From the NCBI GenBank assembly GCA_017545665.1, contig JAFWKQ010000085.1, positions 1-51,493 on the forward strand: a stretch of DNA of 51,493 bases. The letters are read 5' to 3'. The notes below the pieces were generated by a model. It was given only the letters and a program-made list of their open reading frames with translations. It did not search any database and was not told the DNA's origin. Made by a program: the position numbers and the translations under genes. The stretch is from Atopobiaceae bacterium (lineage in GTDB: Bacteria; Actinomycetota; Coriobacteriia; Coriobacteriales; Atopobiaceae). Of the stretch, positions 1 to 8,379 are shown piece after piece (positions within the stretch are counted from its first letter, which is position 1; the number at the start of each line of letters is the position of its first letter).

Positions 1-153
1 GCAGGGGGCGAGGGCCGTCCGGGAGGGGTCGGTCGGCAAGCCCGTCTGGGCCTGCCACCAAGGTTAGACGATTAAAGTGATGATTAATGTCCAAAACTAG
101 GTGAAGTTCCCAAAGGGCTTGACATTACTGTAATGGGGGCGTTGACACACTCG

Positions 154-190
154 AAAAGCTGACAAGTGACCTGTCCCCTTGTCAGCTTTT
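154..190. terminator. GGGGACAG-family inverted repeat, terminator-like
   Basis: A perfect 13-bp inverted repeat (AAAAGCTGACAAG at 154-166, its complement at 178-190) encloses an 11-nt loop containing ctgtccc. It directly abuts the TAA stop of the esterase gene on the minus strand, and the arm ends in TTTT in that direction, so it can work as an intrinsic terminator. The same sequence recurs in tandem at 3072-3157. It belongs to a dispersed family with a GGGGACAG core seen elsewhere in this window. Confidence 0.7.
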
Positions 191-1473
191 TACTCAATTA
201 CGAATTTGCAAGGTTGCTCGCCGTACTGCTGCCAGTTCAGCTCGCCGGTGCTCGCAAACCGTCCCCAAATCTTCCGCATGTTCAGCCCCGTCGGGTCATC
301 CTCCATGCCAAAGAGGACGGGAAGCTCGTCAATGTGCCCTAGCTTCTCCCCGTGGCGATACTCGTATTTCCAAACGGGACCAACGCGGTCGCGAAGCATG
401 GCTTTCATTGGTTTAACAAAGACGTGCTGCGTAATGCCGGCGCTGGCCTTGTCTCTTACGCTGCCTCCACCACTGGGAACGTCAACTTGGATATACGTTG
501 TAATAAGGGGGAGCAGGAAGAACGGGATTTGCTTGACGAAGGTGTCGCCCTCGCGCAGGTTGTTTCCAATCAGCATGGGGAGCGGGCTCTTCCTCACGCC
601 CTCCACGGGCGCGACGGGCAGGAACTCTCCGTCAATTATTGGCGAGTAGGCGCATCGGATATCGCCCTGAAGAAGGATGTTGCCTTCGAACGCATTGCCG
701 GCCCTCTCGATGTCCTCCTCTGGCAGGGTAAGAATCTCCTCGGGGTCCGTGGCTCCCAAAAGATCCATGAACAGCTCTGCGTTTGCCTTGCCCTCATCGG
801 GAGTGAAGAAGTGCTCGATGACGGCCGACTGCACTATGCATCGATGGAACAGTCCCTCTGCGGCCGGTATGCAGGAAAGGGCCAGCACACTCGCGGCTCC
901 CGCCGACTCTCCAAAGGCCGTAACCTGATTGGGATCGCCTCCAAAGGCAGCGATGTTGTCCCTAACGAACTCAAGCGCCATAACTTGGTCGTGCAGCCCG
1001 CAGTTTCGGTCAAAGCGATCGGAAAGGGAATGGAGGTCAAGAAAACCGTAGACGTTCAACCGATAGTTGAAGTTAACGGCAATAACTTGGGCATCCACGG
1101 CAAATTGGCTTAAGTCGTACATAAGGGTGCCGTCGTCTTGCAAGCCCGTGCCGCCCACGCTAAAGGCGCCGCCATAAATCCACACCATCACAGGTGCGGG
1201 CGTGGGAATGTCGTCGGGCACAAAGACATTCAGGTACAGGCAATCCTGACTCGTGTACCTTGCGGTGAACGGGTCCTCTCCAGGCGATTGCAAGGGATTG
1301 GCCTTCCCCTGCACTGCCTCATAGACGTCTTCCCAAGGTTCCGGGCGAACCGGATGACGAAAGGCGAGCTCTCCCAAGGGCGGCCTTGCATAGGGAATGC
1401 CCAAATATGCCGTGCAACCATTGTGATGTGTGCCCGCGACCTTGCCGTAGGTCGTATCGCAAACGCGTTCCAA
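190..1473 (-). CDS. Type-B carboxylesterase family protein
   Basis: An alpha/beta hydrolase of the carboxylesterase/cholinesterase family (427 aa), expected to hydrolyse carboxylic esters. Visible hallmarks are the N-terminal GIPYARPPLG block (residues 25-34), the oxyanion-hole WIYGGAF (98-104, Tyr replacing the usual His), the nucleophile elbow GESAG with Ser190, an acidic residue in NNLREGD (Glu308) and the catalytic His380 in HIDELPVLFG. No signal peptide is visible, so a cytoplasmic enzyme is likely. Many family members exceed 480 aa; the stretch between Glu308 and His380 looks shortened, but the triad is intact. The start is TTG, chosen because GAGGAGG lies about 10 nt upstream and no better codon exists in frame. 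Natural substrate is unknown. Confidence 0.85.
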   Translation of the reverse strand: MERVCDTTYGKVAGTHHNGCTAYLGIPYARPPLGELAFRHPVRPEPWEDVYEAVQGKANPLQSPGEDPFTARYTSQDCLYLNVFVPDDIPTPAPVMVWIYGGAFSVGGTGLQDDGTLMYDLSQFAVDAQVIAVNFNYRLNVYGFLDLHSLSDRFDRNCGLHDQVMALEFVRDNIAAFGGDPNQVTAFGESAGAASVLALSCIPAAEGLFHRCIVQSAVIEHFFTPDEGKANAELFMDLLGATDPEEILTLPEEDIERAGNAFEGNILLQGDIRCAYSPIIDGEFLPVAPVEGVRKSPLPMLIGNNLREGDTFVKQIPFFLLPLITTYIQVDVPSGGGSVRDKASAGITQHVFVKPMKAMLRDRVGPVWKYEYRHGEKLGHIDELPVLFGMEDDPTGLNMRKIWGRFASTGELNWQQYGEQPCKFVIE

Positions 1474-1580
1474 ACAAAGATCGCCTCCTCACTCCAGACC
1501 ATAGCTTCCACTTGGGAAGCACCCGAAACAACATGCTCCTGTGCCTTCAGGCGCGGGAGCCCAACCACAATGCCCAGGAG

Positions 1581-2060
1581 CTAGTTCTCCTCTGCGGTCT
1601 GTTCCACAACTATCTCCTCGTCGGGAACAACCTCGACCTCAATCTCCTCTTCGGTCTCCACGACCTCGGTGGTGACGTCTGACTCGCTCTCGTTGTTGAG
1701 CAGCTCCAAGCATGCGTCGTAGAGCTGTTGATCGGTTTTCAGGCTCTGCTCCATTGCCTGATTCAAGTTTTTGATCAGTGCCTCGTGTATTTCGATCAGG
1801 CTCAGGCGCATGCGGGAGGACTGCTTGTAGGCGATGGGAAGCATGGCTTGCACCAACTCAAAGAACTGCTTGTCCGCTTCCAGGCTTGATCTAATGGACT
1901 TGTTCGTGGCCCTTATTGCAGCTTGGCGAACCTGAAGCGAGTTCAAGCGAAACTGGTTTAGCTGCGTGTGCACGGTGGGAAGAGCGGTTCGTACCGCCTC
2001 CATAATCATGTCTGTCATTGGGTTTTGCACCAGGGGCGGTAGATTCTTTGTGGCAATCAT
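1581..2060 (-). CDS. Hypothetical helical protein with acidic tail
   Basis: A 159-aa protein I do not recognise. It has no membrane segment. Residues 15-115 are rich in Leu, Gln, Asn and Ser with few helix breakers and should form long amphipathic helices or a coiled coil; residues 120-159 are a Glu/Val-rich acidic tail ending in QTAEEN. The start is supported by GGAGG 6 nt before ATG. It lies between the esterase and the EAL gene on the same strand, with about 100-nt gaps on both sides, so co-transcription is possible but not shown. The alternating hydrophobic-acidic tail (EEIEVEVVPDEEIVVE) may form strands or a docking segment; this is inference. Confidence 0.75.
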   Translation of the reverse strand: MIATKNLPPLVQNPMTDMIMEAVRTALPTVHTQLNQFRLNSLQVRQAAIRATNKSIRSSLEADKQFFELVQAMLPIAYKQSSRMRLSLIEIHEALIKNLNQAMEQSLKTDQQLYDACLELLNNESESDVTTEVVETEEEIEVEVVPDEEIVVEQTAEEN

Positions 2061-2148
2061 TTTTGTCCTCCATACTCCTCTTAGGAATTCAGGCCTTAAG
2101 CGGTATTCCTCAACATATTAGACGATGGCTTTCTGCGCGCGTGCTCAT

Positions 2149-2958
2149 TTACTGCGGCTGACGCCCTCTGTTAAGTGGCATTCGGTTCGCACATAGCTCG
2201 ATGTAGTTATCCAGCGGCATGGGGTATGCCAAATGATACCCCTGTGCGAAGAGGAAGCCTTCGTGTCTGAGCATCTTCAGCTCATCTTCCGTTTCCACCA
2301 TTTCGGCGATCATGGCAATGCCAAGCAAGTCGGCCGCTCGCGTGAGCGCCCGCAGGTTCCCTAGGGGGCTATCGCGCCAGAGCTCGGACGATACCTTAAT
2401 CGTTACGATTCCCATTTGCATGAGCGGAACAAGCGCGTCTGGACCTGCGTTGAATTTGTCGGCCACCACGCTAAAGCCAGCATCGATCAGGGAGGGAATG
2501 AGCGTCTTTGCCAACCGGTCGTCTCTTGTTATGAGATCGTGGCTAAATTCGATGCTCAAGAATATGGGGTCCACGCCTCGCCATTCGGTTGTTGCCAAAA
2601 GCCTTTTGGCGAAATTTGGATCGTCTACGTGCTGACTCGAGATGTTTAGGGCAACTGGCGGCACCATAAGGGTCTTCAGCTGCTCCGAAAGGTACGCGCA
2701 CATGGAGTCGATTATGAACCAGTCTAGGCCGCATATGGTATTCGTGCGTTCGAGGGAGGGGATAAAGGCGGCTGCCGGGATTAGCGTGCCGTCCTCGGGA
2801 AAGGTCCAGCGAGCGAGCGTCTCGGCCAGCATGGGACGCCTTGCAACCAAATCGAAGCAGGGCTGCACGTATGGCTCGAACTCGTTCTCCTCTATCGCGC
2901 GCGCCACATCGTTAATGATGAGCAGGTCGTCTTCATGTTGGATCTCGATGGCATCCAT
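2149..2958 (-). CDS. Degenerate EAL-domain protein, probably inactive
   Basis: A stand-alone EAL-fold protein (269 aa). Landmarks of the c-di-GMP phosphodiesterase family are recognisable but eroded: AETLARW (45-51) for the EALxRW signature, LNISSQH (104-110), IEFSHD in place of E(L/F)TE, ADKFNAG (166-172) in place of DDFGTG, IKVS in place of LKID, AEMVE in place of AEGVE, and FAQGYHLAYPMPL near the end. The loss of one Asp of the DDF pair and of the LKID Asp makes phosphodiesterase activity unlikely; it may bind c-di-GMP or a protein partner instead. A strong -10 TATAAT lies about 70 nt upstream. A full GGDEF/EAL protein is encoded elsewhere at 34725-38180. Confidence 0.85.
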   Translation of the reverse strand: MDAIEIQHEDDLLIINDVARAIEENEFEPYVQPCFDLVARRPMLAETLARWTFPEDGTLIPAAAFIPSLERTNTICGLDWFIIDSMCAYLSEQLKTLMVPPVALNISSQHVDDPNFAKRLLATTEWRGVDPIFLSIEFSHDLITRDDRLAKTLIPSLIDAGFSVVADKFNAGPDALVPLMQMGIVTIKVSSELWRDSPLGNLRALTRAADLLGIAMIAEMVETEDELKMLRHEGFLFAQGYHLAYPMPLDNYIELCANRMPLNRGRQPQ

Positions 2959-3028
2959 GTTTGCAACCCTTCTCTTGCGCCCCGTTCCTCACTGGTCACA
3001 AAGTATCATACCCAGCTTACACCAGCGT

Positions 3029-3034
3029 ATTATA
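3029..3034 (-). promoter_or_regulatory. Putative -10 element (TATAAT) of the EAL gene
   Basis: On the minus strand TATAAT is followed 70 nt later by the ATG of the EAL gene, with AGAAGGG as ribosome site. No convincing -35 at 17 bp was found, so only the -10 is claimed. Confidence 0.4.
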
Positions 3035-3071
3035 TATTTTGCCCACAGGACAAAAAGCTGACAAGAGAACA

Positions 3072-3175
3072 GCTGACAAGGGGACAGGTCACTTGTCAGC
3101 TTTTTTCTCGCAGCTCCCCGCATGCTGACAAGGGGACAGGTCACTTGTCAGCTTTTTTTCTCGCAGCTCCCCGCG
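3072..3175. repeat. Two 52-bp tandem units of the GGGGACAG hairpin
   Basis: Unit 1 (3072-3123) and unit 2 (3124-3175) are almost identical; they differ in a run of 6 versus 7 T and in the last bases. Each contains GCTGACAAGGGGACAGGTCA followed by CTTGTCAGC and a T run, i.e. a hairpin with T tail, plus the block ctcgcagctccccgc, which is the sequence coding the last residues of the small Cys-rich protein at 3148-3285. The duplication therefore copied a gene end with its terminator. Confidence 0.85.
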
Positions 3176-3285
3176 TAGGGGCAACACGCGCAGCCGCCCT
3201 TGGTGCGCGAGCGGCGCATGAGCCACGCTGCCAGCGCAACCAAGGCGGCTACAGCAGCCAACACCACGAAATCCCACAAGTTCAT
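3148..3285 (-). CDS. FeoB-associated-type Cys-rich membrane peptide
   Basis: A 45-aa protein starting MNLWDFVVLAAVAAL, with one membrane helix (residues 5-22), a basic stretch MRRSRTK and a Cys cluster CACCPYAGSC near the C-terminus. This arrangement is that of the small FeoB-associated Cys-rich membrane proteins, thought to assist ferrous iron uptake; no feoA or feoB lies in this window, so the assignment is by architecture only. The start has an excellent ribosome site (GGAGG, 10 nt upstream). It follows the second YhgE gene on the same strand by 58 nt. Its stop codon lies inside the repeated terminator element, and the preceding seven codons are duplicated downstream. Confidence 0.7.
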   Translation of the reverse strand: MNLWDFVVLAAVAALVALAAWLMRRSRTKGGCACCPYAGSCEKKS

Positions 3286-3343
3286 CGCCACACTGCCTCC
3301 CCTCCTGCTGCAAGATATTGCGGGTGGCACAGCTATTTTGAGA

Positions 3344-5557
3344 CTACATGAGCTTGGTCTCTTCCATCTTCTCCTCAATCCACTCGAACAAGCGGACGAA
3401 GGGCTTGCGAAGAAGGAGGCCAAGCAGCAGCGCCGGTATGAGATAGAGGGCAAGTATGCCCATCTCCATGAGCCAGTCGTTGCCGTATGTGCCAAACATG
3501 GCGGCTCGGAAGGCGTTCTCGGAATGCACGAACGGCATGAGTGGGTATGCCTGCTGAAAAATCGGCGGCAGCATTTGCACCGGGAACGTTCCTCCGGAAC
3601 CTGCCACCTGAAGCACCATGATGAACACGGCAATCGCCTTGCCCACGTCGCCAAACGACGTTGCGAGCGAGTAGATGATGTTCAGGAACACCGTTGACGC
3701 CAAGAAGCCCGTAAGCACAAAGAGCACGGGGTTCGCGCACTGGACCTTGAGGAAGTACAGATCGCCCAGCAGCAGAATAATGGACTGAAGCGCCCCTATG
3801 CACAGAATGAAGGCAAGGCGGCCAAAGTAGGCGTGGCGTGGCGCGGCACCCAACTCCTCTTCCGTTTTCTTCGATATTCCCACGTAGATGAGAAGGCCAA
3901 TAAGCGTTCCACCCACCCAAAGGGCCATGGTCGTATAGAACGGGGTCATGGCAGAGCCGTTGTTCTCAACCGCGTAGAAGGCCTCGCGCTCGAGCCCAAC
4001 GGGAGCCGACAGGAAGTCTACGAGCGACGACGCGTCGCCACCCATGATGGTGCGCACGAGGTCCATGTTTCCCGACGAGAGCGCGCTTGAGAGCTTGTCG
4101 CGCAGGCCCCTGATCTTGTCGGCAACGTCGCCGAGCTTCTTTGAGGCGTTGTCCAACGTGTTTTCCATCTTCTCGAGGCCATTGTCGGCCCCCTCTACGG
4201 CAGACGTGAGCTTCTGGGATCCCGCACTCAGGGAATCGGACAGCTCCACGGCCTTGGCGGCGGCCGCATCAATCGTGGACGCAAGGCCGTCAAGCGAGCC
4301 GCTGAGGTTGTCGTTATAGCTCGAGCGGACGGATTCGATGGCGTTTTGGGCCTCGGACGCAAGCCTCTCGAGCTCCGCGCGGTTTGCCTCCGTATTGGAC
4401 TTGGTGCTTTGGATGTCCGCCACGGTCTTGTCCATCGAATCTATGAGCTCGTTGAGGTAGGCGGTGGCGTTGTCCACCCTCTGGAGGAGGTCCGATATGT
4501 CGGCCTCCACCTTGAGTGTCACGGTTAGGTCGGCAAAGCTCGCCTCGTGTGACGAGATTTCCCCGTTGAGGTTGTCGAGCTTCGCGCGGAAGGACACGAG
4601 CTCGTCTCGTCGTGACTTAGCGATGTCGTTGGCCTTCCCAAGGGCCTCGACAAGCTGGTCGGTCTTGTTTCCTGCGGTCGCAAAGGCCTCGTCGATCGCA
4701 GCCTTTACGTCGTCCACGGAGCTCTTGCCCGCATCGATGGTGGAGTTGGCCGCATCCTTTGCGCTCGAAGCCACCGAATCGAGCGTCCGCACGCCATCGG
4801 CTGCATCCGACAGAGCGCCGGCGACGTTGAGCGACGTTGAGTTGTTGCCCGCTATCGTCGACGAGGACCCCAGGACGCTGCGAATCGACGCGATGACGTT
4901 CTTATAGGCGGCAATGTCGGACGAGGTGCGCTCAAGCACGGAAAGGACGCTGTCCACCGACCCTTTGAGGTTCGTCCCCATAGTGGCGACGCCCTCGTTG
5001 TTCGTAACGCCCGACACCTCGTCAAACAGATCGACCATCACCTCACTTACTGCCTTGGTAAACCCCTCGTCCACCATGGTTTGTATGGAACCCGATGCCT
5101 TGCCCGTTACGATCGAGGCTATGGGATTGCGCTTCTCGTTTACGAAATAGTCCAACTGGGGATGCTCGGGGTTCTTGGTGAGCACGCTCAGGAGGTTCGA
5201 TGAGAAGTTCTTGGGTATAACAACCGCCGCATAGTACTCGCCCGAGCGTACGCCCTCCAGCGCATCGTCCTCGTCGGTGACCACGTACCCGATCTTTTCG
5301 CTTCCCGTGAGCGAGGTAACCACGCGCTCGCCCACGTTTACGCGGAAGGGAACGATGCTGCCCTCTATTCCCTCGTCGGAATTGGCAAGCGCGACCTTAA
5401 CCTGTCCCGAGTTGCCGTAAGGGTCCCAGCCACCGGCAATGTTGAACCAGGCATAGAACGAAGGCATGATGGCCAAGCCCATAATAACGAGCAGCGCAAT
5501 GGCATTGCCACGTAGTTGCATGAAGTCATGCTTTAGGATGGCGAATATCTTCCTCAC
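3344..5557 (-). CDS. YhgE/Pip domain membrane protein (short paralogue)
   Basis: A 737-aa protein of the YhgE/Pip (phage infection protein) family, related to ABC-2 type permeases. It has one N-terminal membrane helix (residues 21-41), the family block FYAWFNIAGGWDPYGN, a long extracytoplasmic region of roughly 500 residues full of predicted coiled coil (Ala/Ser/Asp-rich, 200-520), the conserved SAPVGLEREAFYAVENNGSAMTPFY-type junction, and five membrane helices at the C-terminus. The start overlaps the stop of the upstream paralogue by 4 nt, so the two are translationally coupled and may heterodimerise (inference). Biochemical function is not established; the family includes phage receptors and relatives of type VII secretion components. 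Confidence 0.9.
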   Translation of the reverse strand: MRKIFAILKHDFMQLRGNAIALLVIMGLAIMPSFYAWFNIAGGWDPYGNSGQVKVALANSDEGIEGSIVPFRVNVGERVVTSLTGSEKIGYVVTDEDDALEGVRSGEYYAAVVIPKNFSSNLLSVLTKNPEHPQLDYFVNEKRNPIASIVTGKASGSIQTMVDEGFTKAVSEVMVDLFDEVSGVTNNEGVATMGTNLKGSVDSVLSVLERTSSDIAAYKNVIASIRSVLGSSSTIAGNNSTSLNVAGALSDAADGVRTLDSVASSAKDAANSTIDAGKSSVDDVKAAIDEAFATAGNKTDQLVEALGKANDIAKSRRDELVSFRAKLDNLNGEISSHEASFADLTVTLKVEADISDLLQRVDNATAYLNELIDSMDKTVADIQSTKSNTEANRAELERLASEAQNAIESVRSSYNDNLSGSLDGLASTIDAAAAKAVELSDSLSAGSQKLTSAVEGADNGLEKMENTLDNASKKLGDVADKIRGLRDKLSSALSSGNMDLVRTIMGGDASSLVDFLSAPVGLEREAFYAVENNGSAMTPFYTTMALWVGGTLIGLLIYVGISKKTEEELGAAPRHAYFGRLAFILCIGALQSIILLLGDLYFLKVQCANPVLFVLTGFLASTVFLNIIYSLATSFGDVGKAIAVFIMVLQVAGSGGTFPVQMLPPIFQQAYPLMPFVHSENAFRAAMFGTYGNDWLMEMGILALYLIPALLLGLLLRKPFVRLFEWIEEKMEETKLM

Positions 5558-8307
5558 TGCTCATCACCCCCTTTCGGGGCCTTTGCCTCGGTATCGTTGC
5601 CGCCTCCGGACTGCTCGATTCGATTTGCCACCCGCTGCTGCACCTTGCCAAGAACGCCTCCCTTACGCTGACGCCCACGACGCCTCGCCAAAATCGCATC
5701 GACGGAGGCAAAGGGCATGAGCTCGTCACGCAGCGTGTTGTTTAGAACCTCGTCAAGCTCCTCGTGCGTGAGATTGGTGAGCGCACGCTTGCGAACAATG
5801 CGATCGTGGAAGTACTCGACCACGATGATGTAGATGTAGATCAATATGAGCGCCACCGCCAAACCCGCAATAAGCGGCAGCTTGGCGTCAAGCACGAGGG
5901 TAAGCAGGAAGAGCGCGGGAGGTATGGCAAGAAGAGCCACGATTCCACGGGCTATGAGCTTGGGATACGCGGCCTCAAAGGCAGCGCTGCGCTCCTCAAA
6001 TATCTCGCGGTATTCCATGGGGTCGCGCATGGCCTTAACCACGGTGGCAAGGCGGAAGCGATCGTCCTGGATGGCCACGGGTTCAGTCACCATAAGGTGA
6101 TCGGTCTCGCGCAGGCGCCTGTCGAACAGCGCATTGATGTTTACCAGGTGGCTTCGTGCGGTTACGCCAATCAAGAGGGAAGCCACCACAAACAGAAGGA
6201 GCATGAACAGGTTGTGCGCGTATTCGTTGCCATAGAAGCCTGCAATGGCCTCGCGCATGGCGTTGTTTGAGTAGGTGAAGGGAAGCCAGGGACCTATGGC
6301 CCGGAAGAACGGCGGCATCATCTCTATGGGATACATGCCAGAAGAGCCCGGAACCTGCAGGATTATGAGGGTAAAGGCAATGGCCTTTCCCAGGTGCTTA
6401 AACGCCACCGAGAGCGCAAATATAATGTTGGTAAAGGTAAATGAGGCAACGATGGCTGCCAGGAAGAATGCCACGGGATAGTTGCACTGAATGTGCAGCG
6501 CGAGGTCTCCGATGCAGCAAGCAATGGCGCAGATGATGCTCAGGAGCGAGAGAAGCGCCCAGCGACCAAAGTACGCCTGCCACGGACGCACGCGGTCGAA
6601 CCCCTCTTCGTCCACCTCCAGCTTAAAGACGGCAATCAATGCGATGCCGCCAACCCAAAGCGCAACGCTCGTAAAGAACGGGGCGACGCCGGTACCATAG
6701 TTCTCCATGGGGTACAGGCGGTTCTCGTCCACCGAAACGGGTGCCGACAAGAACTCCTTCACGCCATCGGGATTGGTGGACGTCATGTTCTTAAGAACCG
6801 ACCAGGCATCCGAGGCACGGATGACCTCCAGGTCCTTCACAAGCTTGTCGATGGAGTCCGCAAGGTCAGCAACGGACGAGCGCGTAAGAGCAAGCGCATC
6901 ATTGGTTTGGCGAAGCGTGTCCGAGAGCTTGGCCGCAACGTCCATCGTCTGTGCGATTACCGGATCTGCGAGCTGTGTGGCCATCTCCAGCTGATTGGCC
7001 ACCCCAACAAACGAGTCGAGCGCCGCGTTGATTTCGTTGAGGTCGGAACCCAGGGCCTTTGCCTGCGCAGCCGCCAGTGCGTTCGTTGCGCCCTGCACCT
7101 TGGCGTCCACGCTCTGGGAAAGGTCCCTCACCTCGTTGGCAGCGGCCTCGAGTCTGCTCGCGATGCCCCTCAGCTCGTCGAGCTTGGCGGCCTGGGTGTT
7201 CGAGATATTCACCATGATGTCGCGCTCGGCGCTAAGCTGCTGCTCCAGGAGTGTCTTCGTCTCCTTTGCACCAGGGTCATCCTTTGGGTCGAGCGTTCGC
7301 ACCACGGAAAGCGTCTCCGTTATTTTGGCCGCAAGGGCCTCGCTGTCCGTGAGGTCGGTTTCCACCTGTTTGATCGCGGCATTTACCTGCGACTGCGCAT
7401 ACGCTACGTCGCCTGCGAGCGACGATATGTCGTAGTTTGCCTGCGAGGAAAGCGTGCTTACGGTGGACGAACCGTTGCTCAGGGCGTCGGAGATGTCGAG
7501 CATGAGGTTGTTTGCGTTGGTTCGCGTTTGGTCGAAGTTGTCCAGCGTCTCCCCAATGGCATTTCTCGCTTCGTCGCCTTTGCCGAGCAAGCCGTTGAGC
7601 TTGTCCGAGGCTTCCGTAAGTGATACCTGCGCATCGCCCAGGGTCTTCGAGAGGCCGTCGAGCTCTGCGTCCACGTTACCAAGCGCCGTGCGCGCCTCGC
7701 CGAGGGCGGAGGCAATGTTGTCGGCCGCCTTGTCTACGCTTCCGCCAAGCTTGTCCGCAACTGTTCCGAGCTTGGTGGTAATCACCCCTCCCACAACGGA
7801 GACGAACTGCTCGTTGATAGTGTTCTCCACCGTCGATGCGCCCGCATCGGTGACCTTGGGGGCAATGGCGTTCGCCTTTTCGTTAACGTAGTACTTAAGA
7901 TTCGCCTTGCTTACGTTGCCTTCCAAAATGCCCGTGAGGGTCTTCGTAAAGTCCTCGGGAATCACGATGGCGGCGTAGCACGTACCCGATTTCACCTTGT
8001 CGAGAGCCTCTTCCTCGGTTGCGGGAAACTGCCAGCCGATCTTGTCGTTTTCGGCAAGCTGCTCTATGAGCATGTCACCCACGCATACCTCGCCCATATC
8101 GGCAACCTTCACGGGCTTGTCGCTGCTCACAACGGCAACGGGCACGGTACTCGTATTCTCGTACGGATCCCAATTGGCGGCAATGTTGAGCCACGCATAG
8201 AGGCAAGGCACGATTGCCACACCCAACGCGACGGCAAGCGCGATGGGATTGCGCAACAACCTAAGTAGGTCTCGCTTGAATATGGCAGCTGCGGTTCTCA
8301 AGTTCAA
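5554..8307 (-). CDS. YhgE/Pip domain membrane protein (long paralogue)
   Basis: A 917-aa paralogue of the downstream protein with the same plan: N-terminal helix, YAWLNIAANWDPYEN block, long outer coiled-coil region (about 180-520), the junction SAPVSVDENRLYPMENYGTG and five or six C-terminal membrane helices. It differs by an added C-terminal segment of about 150 residues containing two more membrane helices (ARGIVALLAIPPALFLLTLV and the next one) and a basic cytoplasmic tail with RRRGRQRKGG. It lies 72 nt downstream of a lipoprotein gene and overlaps the next gene by 4 nt. The gene set lipoprotein-YhgE-YhgE-Cys-rich peptide reads as an envelope operon of unknown task. Confidence 0.9.
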   Translation of the reverse strand: MNLRTAAAIFKRDLLRLLRNPIALAVALGVAIVPCLYAWLNIAANWDPYENTSTVPVAVVSSDKPVKVADMGEVCVGDMLIEQLAENDKIGWQFPATEEEALDKVKSGTCYAAIVIPEDFTKTLTGILEGNVSKANLKYYVNEKANAIAPKVTDAGASTVENTINEQFVSVVGGVITTKLGTVADKLGGSVDKAADNIASALGEARTALGNVDAELDGLSKTLGDAQVSLTEASDKLNGLLGKGDEARNAIGETLDNFDQTRTNANNLMLDISDALSNGSSTVSTLSSQANYDISSLAGDVAYAQSQVNAAIKQVETDLTDSEALAAKITETLSVVRTLDPKDDPGAKETKTLLEQQLSAERDIMVNISNTQAAKLDELRGIASRLEAAANEVRDLSQSVDAKVQGATNALAAAQAKALGSDLNEINAALDSFVGVANQLEMATQLADPVIAQTMDVAAKLSDTLRQTNDALALTRSSVADLADSIDKLVKDLEVIRASDAWSVLKNMTSTNPDGVKEFLSAPVSVDENRLYPMENYGTGVAPFFTSVALWVGGIALIAVFKLEVDEEGFDRVRPWQAYFGRWALLSLLSIICAIACCIGDLALHIQCNYPVAFFLAAIVASFTFTNIIFALSVAFKHLGKAIAFTLIILQVPGSSGMYPIEMMPPFFRAIGPWLPFTYSNNAMREAIAGFYGNEYAHNLFMLLLFVVASLLIGVTARSHLVNINALFDRRLRETDHLMVTEPVAIQDDRFRLATVVKAMRDPMEYREIFEERSAAFEAAYPKLIARGIVALLAIPPALFLLTLVLDAKLPLIAGLAVALILIYIYIIVVEYFHDRIVRKRALTNLTHEELDEVLNNTLRDELMPFASVDAILARRRGRQRKGGVLGKVQQRVANRIEQSGGGNDTEAKAPKGGDEQ

Positions 8308-8379
8308 TCACCTTATTTCAACAATGCGCTCGATGTCGCTAACCCACGTCCCTTTTGCATGCTACTCGCCGACTTTTCA

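Noticed and set aside
190..1473. Esterase as a broken gene because it is shorter than many relatives
   Set aside because: Frame is continuous and Ser190, Glu308 and His380 are in place; the shortening is confined to one loop region.
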